This document shows positions 1 to 17,000 of a stretch of 64,000 bases of DNA, piece after piece (position 1 is the first letter of the stretch; every line of letters begins with the position of its first letter). Source of the stretch: Calliopsis andreniformis (taxonomy: Eukaryota; Arthropoda; Insecta; Hymenoptera; Andrenidae); the NCBI RefSeq assembly GCF_051401765.1, contig NC_135073.1:2852001-2916000 (forward strand), written 5' to 3'. A program made the position numbers and the translations under genes. Under the pieces are notes generated by a model that was not told the DNA's origin, searched no databases, and worked only from the letters and a program-made list of their open reading frames with translations.

Positions 1-1003
1 ATTAAGAATGCACTCAACAAAGTACAGAACCCCTGAAAACCCCCTTAAAACCATTAAAACCATGTATAGTAACACACGGTCGCAGAAAGCAGAAGGAACT
101 ACAATTTCAACATAAAATTTCCTAGTACTTTCACACAAAAGTCCCTCCATGGACTAAAAGGACGGTGTGTGAGGTGAACTTTTAGGTGCAAGGGGATTTC
201 TAAAAAAACGGAAGGTGAATCACTGCATAGTAGCTGCCATCATTTCCCCTACATGGTGTTGCCATGTTTATGATGTTGTAGGAAACTTATGATAGAGGAT
301 TCTTCGCTCGTTTACGAGAAAATTGACTTTGCATTTTAACCGAGAACTAAAGTATCGAAGTACAATTTTAGACATTAGAAAGAAAAACAGCGAAGAATTA
401 TTATTATTATTATTAAGAAAGCGAAGAATTCTTAATAGATCCCAAGATAAAGCATGTTTTTAAAACATGGAAATAACTTAACAAGTCCGTGAGAAACAAG
501 CGAATAACACGATAAGTCCACGAGAAATGTTAATGTTTAAGGAGAAATTTATCGACAGTAGCATGGAAAACCAATAGTATATATCGCCACATAGCGACAT
601 TCAGTCGTAAAGGGCTAAAAGTACATATAACGTTTTAATCATTGTTAATATTTTAACTAGCTTCTAGAGTTCAGAAGTTCAGAACCATGTGAGACCAATA
701 ATGGCGACTCGTAGAAAGGCTATCATGACAGTGACTCCTCTTCCGTCTTTCTAGACGCCCTTACGCACTTAAAAATCCATTGTTTTAATGCAATTTCATA
801 GAAATATAGACATTGTTTTAAATGAATAATTATTAACAAAAGTTAAATAGCTTAACAGCATCTTGCTAAATTTCTCGGTTTATATCTAGAACACCCTGTA
901 TATCGCGTCTGTGCCAAGAGTAATAGATTATAGTTCGTGGTTGCCATATGATAAAAAAGTTAGGAAAATTATAAAATTACATGTACATATTCATAATTGA
1001 ATA
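1..1003. other. Intergenic region upstream of the DDX47 helicase gene
   Basis: No convincing coding exon is visible. The stretch holds a (TTA)n run near 398-414, a short dispersed repeat at about 311-361 that recurs near 61311-61360, and a CACCCTGTATA-like string near 889-903 of the kind often found at ends of insect transposon remnants. The promoter of the helicase gene should lie in the last few hundred bases. An ATGGCGACT string at about 703 resembles a YY1-type core promoter motif, but this is only a guess. Confidence 0.5.
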
Positions 1004-4047
<3,044 letters not shown>

Positions 4048-4082
4048 AAAATGCATTGCCTTATGAAATGTTTGTTACCTCT

Positions 4083-4088
4083 TAATAA
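4083..4088 (+). terminator. Poly(A) signal AATAAA of the helicase gene
   Basis: AATAAA lies 36 bases after the helicase stop codon, so a very short 3' UTR is likely. Confidence 0.7.
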
Positions 4089-4099
4089 ATAATGAAACA

Positions 4100-6882
4100 C
4101 GAGACATTTGTTATTATTTTCATTTGTTTTATTTATAAATCAAACCACCATACCCTCATACGCGTGCTCATCCAAACTCATTTATATTTAAGTCTATATT
4201 ACGGTTTTCAATTAACTTTTTCATTTACAAAACCATATTTCATTCCTTTTTTTCAATTTTTGAACATTTAACAGAATAACTAGAATGAATTTCTGCAATG
4301 AATTAATCAATTAATTTTTCATTACGTAACTAATTAAATCGATTGTATGATAACATACCTACTCAAAAGAAGAATGAATGGTTTACCTTTAAAAGCTGTA
4401 AAGTAAAATAAATTTCGTCAGATTGAAATAATCACTGTTATGTTATACTGGTCTGTTTCAAGTCTTTGCACACAACGAACGTCGCTTCTTAAACAAGAAA
4501 AATATACAATACGTAATAAAGGTCACAATCGTCTAACTGTTATTATTTATCGTTCGCAACAATGTTAGATAATATTAATGAAGCACCGAAAAGCAGAATT
4601 CGTCAATCTACACAACCGATTTAGTTTTCTACTTATATATTTCTACATGAAATACAAAGTAGAACTTTGTGTTCGTTAAATAATGCAAGATAAAGATTAG
4701 AAGCATGTAATACATTGAAACAACAGCAAAACATTGTAACAAATGCAAAGTTGTCATACACGGCGTACTGTTGTAAAATGTTTTAAAATTTCTCTTCAAA
4801 CCTCTATAGAAAATGATGGGTCAGCATTGTATATATTTTCATAGTACAAAATACTTGGGAACAATACTATTCCGTACTAACATTGTGACTATAATGCAAT
4901 CTCTAAAAGCTATAATGTTATTTATCCACATAAAGTGGCAACAAATCTTTATTTCTTCCATTTTTGCGTTATTATGTTAAACAGTTGCATCTCTTCTCAT
5001 ACACCAGGGATAGCAAAATGGATCTCATAAAGTGTGCACTGGAGAATAATGTAGTGCTGCATAAAGTGAAAAATCCTTGGTTTATTGTAATTCTGTAAGT
5101 CTTATTGACCTAATCTCCATTAATGTACTATTAATAAGCGTGACACCTTCGATATACGTTAACGTACTGAAGGGTCATTTTAGTGGATGATTCTAATAAT
5201 CATATGAAGAAATCTTTGCACAGCATATTGAGAACTAAATTTAAAATGTGTATTAAGATCCAGCAAACAATTAGTTACTATAAAATAAATTGAAAGAAGA
5301 CCATAGAGCTAGGTACTGTTAAGCAAAGACAGCGATCGCGACTTCGTTTGTAACAAGAGTATCTGTTTAGAAATACATCTATTCATTCGTTCAGTAAAAT
5401 GGATCTTCATCCTAATGCTAACTTGACCATAAGAGAAATGTCTTTCTAATTTCTATCTTCCTTTTCTCTATTTCTAATCTTGTTGTCGAAGGCTTTTGTA
5501 ATGGCGAACAGCACACGCGTGCAAGCAACCACTTCAGTCCTCTGAAGCGAAGACTGTCTTGTCTGAAATTATTTATTCCAAACGCCGATACTGCCTTTTA
5601 ACGTTTCAACAAGAAACATTGGAGATCAAGCTAAAGAAATATACATGTATGTACATATATCAAACTACTGAAAATGTTTCTTTTTTTGTTTCTTTTGTTA
5701 GAGACATTTTCCTCCTTCGGTAGTACCGACAATTTATAATAAATAAGTTCGTACAATATAGCCCTGTATCTCTCACTCACTCATTCATTCTCTCCCTCTC
5801 CCTCTCGATCTCTCAGTAATTCATAAATACATATGAACAGTGATTATCACGAGTCGTCAGCCGACGAACACAATACGTTGCGCGCAAGGATTACCGGAAA
5901 AAAGAAACAAAATCAATACTTTAAAATTGACAATACACGTGACCAGCAGAAACAGTAGCTTACCGTATGCTACGTATGCTACCATTAAATATATTAACGA
6001 ATGTGTTTGTTGACTTTTAAATCGTCAAAATACGTTTGACGGGTGAGCTGATCTTAAGGGCAGAAAAATCTAATAATGGATGGAATGTTTAGAATTCAAG
6101 GTAGTGTCAAAGATGTGCCAGATGTGACAAAAATTGAAACAACTTAGGTTTCATTTAAATGAGAAATAAAATATATTCCATAATATTATTATTCACTATT
6201 TCTACACATTCTGTACAGTAATTCAATTTAAGAGTTTTTATACCTCAATATACTTTATACAAAAAGGCTACTTATAATCTAACATTAAGACATACCATAG
6301 CATGAGCGCCCTCCACCTTACCGCCGAACGGCAGATGGGCCGCACGCATGTTTGTACTGGTATTACAGAGTCAGTCGCCAGCGAGTATAATTTCTTCCTC
6401 TTGTATCACACACCACACACTAAAATGTTAAAAGTGTGTCTTTGGTGCCTTTCGTATCTTTATTCTTTCTTTCTTTTTTTTTTTTATAGATAGAATTTAC
6501 TGTGTCCCCGATTAATTTACTCCATTATTTTTTTTCAATAAAGTTGCATCTTTTTGATGTTTTCAATTGCATGATTCATATGTTCTGTTTTCTTTTTGTT
6601 CTCAAAAAGGAATATACAGAGAAGAGAATATTATCGTCGCAACAGTGAAATATAATGAAGTACCTTCATTGCCTGCTATATGCACGAACTTTTCTTTCTT
6701 CTTTTTCTTTTCATGTTCACTTTTTTACTGAGATAGTCTTTACCAATAAATAAAATTATATTTTGTGAAAATATAGAATCGTAAAAAATAAAATCTGTCT
6801 TTTCGATTTTCTTTCTTTTTTTTCTTTTTGATAATACCGGTACAGAAATAGTGCATATTTCGGAGACTCCACGACAGGACTG
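4100..6882. other. Convergent intergenic space, probably containing the CNOT3 3' UTR
   Basis: There is no supported coding exon. Minus-strand AATAAA signals occur at 6459-6464 and at 4128-4133, so the CNOT3 3' UTR could be about 0.4 kb or about 2.7 kb long. A CT-rich low-complexity tract lies at about 5769-5815. A GC-richer patch at about 6300-6390 contains a short open frame that does not look like protein. Transcript data would be needed to choose the 3' end. Confidence 0.45.
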
Positions 6883-10528
<3,646 letters not shown>

Positions 10529-12650
10529 GGCTATGTAAACATGTAATATAATAATTCATGCATAGTCTAGACGTAATGGAAAATGTACGGTACAATTTTA
10601 CGGGACAAATAGTCGTTGAACTATTATTCCCTGTATAATATGGGAGGCTCAGCCACAAGATGGCTTCCGTTTTCAAATGACAACGTCCGACCGTCCGTGA
10701 ATGAGCTGCGTTGATACTCGGTCTATTTTATCCGTCAATTCCTTAACCGTGATGATGTAATACGATACGCTCGGTTATGAATCGACAGCACGTAAAAATA
10801 CACAAAAAGTGATAGCATCAACAAATGATATATATGAAATACTAAATAAATGAGATGATGTATTATGCATTGGCGCATTCACACATTCTACCTAACGCAC
10901 ATACTTAATGCATTCGTGTTCATAAACCAATCGAAACTTGACTGGACCTTTTGATGCATTCTCAACGATTACGACGAGAATGTTCTTTTCAAATTTCTAT
11001 ACATGTGTATGATGCATTTTACAAATACAAGGATTTTAATGGAAAATTGTTTGCGAATTATTTTTAAGCAGAAAAGAGGATGCAATCCATTCTTTTGAGT
11101 TTATATAATTTCACGTTTTAAAATGTTAAAAATACTTAAAATTAATACTAAGCCAATTTCATAATTAGCATAAAACATAGAAATGTGAATTAATTGAAGT
11201 TCATATAAATGCAAAGTAAGCTGCACAAGCTTGGCAGAGCCGGCTATATAGGTTATATAATTGACTCTGCCAAATGTTTACATTCTATTGACTTTTTCTA
11301 TTATGTATTTAAAAACATATGACCTATTAAAAAATGAAAGAAACTGACTAAAATATTACATTCTTTCGATAGTTTTAAATGTTTAAATGAATTTCGTATT
11401 GTAATTTCAATCAAGAAAATCGGGTCTTCTAATAATTATTAAATTATCCCAATGAAACTTTGTGAATTATTTACGTAGTAACTCTAATGTCGTAATGAAA
11501 AGTTTTCAAATTAGTTTTCAATCGATTTAAATGGATAACAAATATTTTTAGTATTTAAGTACATTTACATTTATTGTAAATATAGTAATTACATCATCTG
11601 AAAAAAACTAGTTGTATTCTTCTTTGCATAATTTTTTAGTCTTAATTGATTATCTAACCTTTTTATTTATATTGTCTAGACTCTAGATTGTAAAAAACAT
11701 ATATTTCACTAATAATTAAGGTAATTATATTGCATAGGAATAAAGAATTGAAGATAAAGAAAGAAATTCATATAATTTCTATAAGGAAAATGAAAATATT
11801 ATCACATAAGAAATGAATAAATGAATGTATACGTATTAATGTTTATGTTTAATCATAGAGAAATGAATACGTTAGTGAACTTCGATGAAGATTAAATAGA
11901 CTAAAAAATTATTTTATTTTTAAATAAAGTGACAAATAACATGCTTTATCAAACAAAGTTTTATATGTAATTGTGTCATACATACACACACATGTATAAA
12001 TTGTTAGTATTAATTTATTTCTTAAACACCTTTCATTTATTTATCTATTACTGTTACTCATTACAATAATAATCTTATAAAATGACATAGAAATAATTTT
12101 AGTTGTTAAATAAGCATTAGACAAACTTTCGATGTGGAGGTTATAAATAAACCCACAAACAAAAAACCGATAAAAGAATGACATTTATTAATTCAAATTT
12201 ATTAAATATATTTAAATAGTCCTTTAGTATTTTAAGAAAAGCCGATATTTAATAATATAATACAAGATAAATTTTAAAAAATTCTATCGGGATCATTATT
12301 TCGTGATTTTTTAGAACACACAAAAAATATATAAGCACAAGTTTATTTGACGAATCAATATATTTCTATGAATTTAACCAGAGCACATACATTTACTATA
12401 CATTATACGAATAATTAAAGATTGCATTAAATTGTTATATCATTAAAAGCACGCATTACCACTAATGAATAAAAATACGTAAAATTTGATGTATCCATAC
12501 GTATGTTTACTTAATGAAACACGAAACAAAGTAGTCACTTTGGAGAAATATTCCAACGAAAAAATATAATTAGAAAGAGAGCTTGTTCCGCACTATTATA
12601 TTTTTCAAACTATAGGATAAAAATTCTTTACAGCATTGTTGACATTTTTC
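10529..12650. other. Upstream region of CNOT3 and AT-rich spacer
   Basis: The segment at 10620-10760 is GC-richer and contains AAGATGGCTTCC at about 10658-10669, a YY1-like core promoter motif, so it may be the CNOT3 promoter or 5' UTR exon. From about 10800 to 12650 the sequence is very AT-rich, with no open frame over 60 codons and no obvious repeat unit. Confidence 0.4.
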
Positions 12651-12659
12651 AATAATTTA

Positions 12660-13460
12660 CGAGACGAGTGAAGAGTTCCATTAACCGAAGTTCGACGCTC
12701 CGAATGGTTGGGTCAGGTTGAAATAGAGTGGGGGTATCACAAGCTACGCTGGGCGTATATGAGTACGTCCACGAGAGATGCCGTCGCTTCGTGTTTCGCG
12801 TTTTCGCAAAATAGCCGTGGACCAGGCAATAGCGCGTTCGCGCTCAAATCGGATCACGCTTACTAAGGAAGACGCGCAAACCCATACCGATAGTCCAAGG
12901 AATCAAATATCAGAAAATCATTTTCTCTCGATGGCTTTGGTCTAACCTCTACCACAGCGGGCTATGGTGGAACACGACGAAAGGTGGCATCACTGGGGAT
13001 GTGTTGGAAGCACGGACGGAGCCGTGCTCATTGATATGACGCCATTTTACTAACCTTTTCGGCGCGGATCGCGACGAATTGCTTAAGGTGCTCCAATTTA
13101 TAACGTTTCAACAGCGTCTTGATCGTGTCGTTTATCGTTCACGAGCCGCACACGCTCATTCGTAAATCCAAACGATTCGTTTGAGCCGGAGTTTGCCGGA
13201 AGGTACGCTACCCTCCTCACACTGGGATCATTCTTCTGTGCAACAAAAGCTTACAGCACTACTCTTACTAAAACTCGTTACTCACGGAGTTCTGACCCCG
13301 TGTACGCTGTTGTTTATTTAGTTGTGACGGTAATTTCATCGTAGAAATCTGTTTTTTGTGGGAACTTTGGGGCTGAATCATTGTGGAACGATGGTCACAG
13401 CGAAGGGCTTCTTGCATGTCATACCATGTGCTCAGTTTTGTAATAACACTTTTCAGAGGT
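12660..13460 (+). promoter_or_regulatory. GC-rich block, probable promoter and 5' UTR exon of the zinc-finger/PHD gene
   Basis: Base composition changes sharply from AT-rich flanks to a CpG-containing block at about 12660-13330. The next gene on the plus strand begins coding at 14021, right after a splice acceptor (TTACAG ending at 13990). A non-coding first exon must therefore exist upstream, and this block is the best candidate. A possible donor, CAGAG/GTATTA, lies near 13458. Exact transcription start and exon ends are not determined. Confidence 0.45.
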
Positions 13461-14020
13461 ATTATATTAAATGTTTGTTACTTTATTGAATGTAGTTTAA
13501 ACACAAAGATTTTCTTTGGCCAGTTAAAGACCAAATGTACATGGTGTACAGCTAGTTTTTGGATTATAGATTTTGACGAAATAAAGTGTTTACTTCTTTA
13601 GAATTCTAATGTATTGGATGAAGTGTTATACACAACATAATTTGAAATGTTGATTTGTTGATTTTATTATAATAAAATTGTTAAAAGAGATGTACTATGT
13701 GTAACAGGTGGCTTTCTACATACATTGAGTATAATACCATGTATAACTCATTTTTATGGAATAACTTACTACTTCTGTTTCTTAATGTTTCTTAATTCTA
13801 TGTTGATTTGGACATAGAATCATAAAAATATTTAAATATTTAATGAAACATTTCATTAATGTATAATATTTATAACATTTATAGTTTTCTTGTATTGTTT
13901 AAAAGATTTTTTAATAAGTAAATTAAGGTAAATAAATATGTTTTCTGTCGTATCTTTATATTAATTTCTTTCTTTTTTTGTATGTTACAGATAATACTGC
14001 TGCAGCAAAGTAGTGCTATT

Positions 14021-17000
14021 ATGGAAGATGAAGATGGTGAAAGTAAAGTTGTGGATATGTGGAACATGTTGGGAGAACAACAATTTAAAGATTCTTCCCT
14101 GGAGAATTCATTGAAACCTATAATTGACAACACGTATACTGATGTAATTGAGGAGGAGAAGCAGTTATTAAGATATAATTCAATTGGAACTAAAGATTCG
14201 CCTAGTAAAAATAATAGTACAGGATCGAAAATTGTTTTTAAAGGTTTCAAAAAACGTATTTTGGCACAGGCCCAAGAAACTCAAACAAATACATCCAAAA
14301 ATGCAGTACAGGAGCAACAATCGTCACATGCTAATGCACTGAAGAATAACAAAGAAAAACGGACAGATGTTAAGCGAGGCAAGATTACAGAATATGCACA
14401 GTACTTGGGTCTTCAACCTTCATCAAAGAATAAGTGTTCAAAGTGTGATTCATCGTCAAATTCGTGTTCCATGTTAAAGCAAAATTTGTGTACTTGTAAT
14501 TCCACAATGACGCCAATGCCGAGCACGTCGGAATCATCTACAATATCACATTCTCCCAATTTTAAAATTACAAGAAAAGTTTATTTATGTGCAGCATGTG
14601 GTACCTATTTTGAAAATTGGAATTTATTTTTACATATGAGAGATATACACAAGCGTCATATATGCTTGTTTTGTCTTGGAATGTTTGGGCAAGCAGAAAG
14701 GCTGTCGTATCATCTAACAAAGAAACATAGTGTTCCAGAAATGGCATTTACATCAGTTGAAGATTTTTATGGTGCTTTCAAAGGATCATGTTATTTAGTT
14801 TGTTGTACTTGTGAAAAAGTTTTTTCAGAAACTGATAATTTTTATAATCACTTTTGCTCACCAGCATCTAAACAAGACACCACTGCATCTATATGCACAT
14901 TATGTAGGCAAACAGGTTCACATGCGAGTACATGCAGTTTAGCTATTGAAACAGATAAAGAAGTAAGTTCTGCTTTACCATCTACTACACCAATTGGTAC
15001 ATTACCAACACATATGCTGGATAGAGCAGCGAATGTTGGAAATAAAGCAATTTCAAGAAAACCATTAAAAAATAATAGGTCTAAACATATAGAAGATGGT
15101 GTTTCAAGTCAACAAAAAGGAATTAGTATAAAAAAGACAAATAACAAGACTGTATCTCTGAATGAAACTCAACTCCCTGATAATAAAATAAACAGGGATG
15201 AAAGTTCCCAAAATGAAATTTCTAATACAGTTAAAGATACAGTTTCAGAAACAATAATGGAAGTCTCAAAATATGTTGAAGATTCTTCTGAAGAAAAAGA
15301 AGAGACTAATGAAAGAGAAATTTCTGAAAACAGTTCTGAAGAAAAGTCTTCACCTGATATGACTAGCCATAATAAGCCATATGATAGTGTAACAGAAGTC
15401 ATTATGGAGGTATCACGTTGTACAAATAATAAGGAGGATTCTGATAACATCAGTATGAAGCAAGACGCGGATTCAGTTAATCCATTAAATATGTCTGACA
15501 AACAAGAATCTGATGCTGAAGAATCAGACAAACTTAATGTAGAAACATTGAATGCGTCAGAAGAAAGCAACATTAAAACAAATGAAATTAATTTGATACA
15601 TGAAACAATGGAAGAAAGTGTAACTAATGACAAAATAGAAGAAGCTGCATCGGAAACAAAAGATGTTTCTGATTCTCACACGTCTGAAAGTCCTATTCAT
15701 AGTCCTGTTAGATCATTATTTAGTCCTCAACACGAATTGCATGTGTCAGATACACAAACTAAAGAAGAAAGTTATAAAAGTGAAAATAAAGAAAATCTCG
15801 ACACACCTAATGAATCGCAATCTTCTGTTTCATTCAATGCTACTGCTTCTTCTGACAGAAGTTTAGTTATAAAAATATGTACTAACAGAAATTCTCAGTT
15901 TTCTGTTTCAACTAATAATGACAATGTCGAAAGTCATAATGTTAGTAAAGAGTCTGAGGAAAATAATAATGGAGAGAGTTCGGCAACAGATGAAAAGGAA
16001 TCTAATGTTTTTGAAGGTGAAATGGACAATAATAACAGTTTTCAAATGAATGATGGTGACAGTGATTCTGATAGTTTTAAATTAGCAGTAGTAGACAGCA
16101 CCCCTGAAGTTGAAGATGTTGAAGAAACTAATGAGATTAAAGGATCACCAGAAACTGGAACCGAATTGATTATGGATACTGAACAACACCAAAATCAGAG
16201 CGAAGAAAATGCTGGGGACGCAGTAATTAGTATAGGTACAAATGAAAACCAGGAGGTTAATGAAGAAATTGAAGACACAAATTATAGTGAACCAAATAAT
16301 GTTATACAACCCCAAATACAGCCAAGTGATGGAATTATTCTGGCTGGGGAAGATGTTCCTTGTATCGACCTTAATGTTGATGGAACTTTAGACAGTATAG
16401 AAATAGAAGACTTGTTGAAACGTTGTATAGAAGTGGCCAGTCCTTTGTGCGTTTACTGTAATCACGCACGTCATATAGCAGTCAATGGTAAACAATTAGG
16501 ATTACACATGCTTGCGGAACATAAATTTCAACCTCAGCATCCTGCCATAATTATCCAACCAGAACAATTTATTACTAGAGTAAAAAAGTCACTCAATGAG
16601 TTAGAAAACCACTACTTCAATCTAGATTCTTATAGTAGCACAAATGGTACCTATAATGTTCCAAATGTACGGACATATGAGTGCTTTCATTGTAGATTTC
16701 ATTCTGCTGTACACAAGGAGCTTTACTTGCATAATCGAAAAATGCACCAAAAGACAATCTTAATTTGTATAATGTGTAAATCGACTTTCTATAGTTATAG
16801 TGAATTACTTTGCCACTTATGCCCTGGCACATACTCGCCAAACATCAACGTAAAGTACAGATGTTGTCTTTGTCCTATGGCAAGCCTTCCATCTGCATTC
16901 AGATTAATGGTACACTTGCGCAAAAGGCATCATGCATGTGATGTTTGCCTTGAATCTACTGGAAATCAACAACGTCTTTCTAATCACGTTTGGAAGCATA

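Noticed and set aside
6302..6493. 63-codon plus-strand frame in the CNOT3 downstream region
   Set aside because: It ends in a poly-T/Phe run and shows no protein-like features; probably 3' UTR.
13383..13601. 72-codon plus-strand frame upstream of the zinc-finger gene
   Set aside because: It lies in the presumed 5' UTR/intron, has no domain, and a good acceptor at 13990 shows coding starts later.
13982..14020. Upstream in-frame extension of the zinc-finger protein (13 residues)
   Set aside because: It contains the splice acceptor TTACAG and so is intronic; the ATG at 14021 is used instead.
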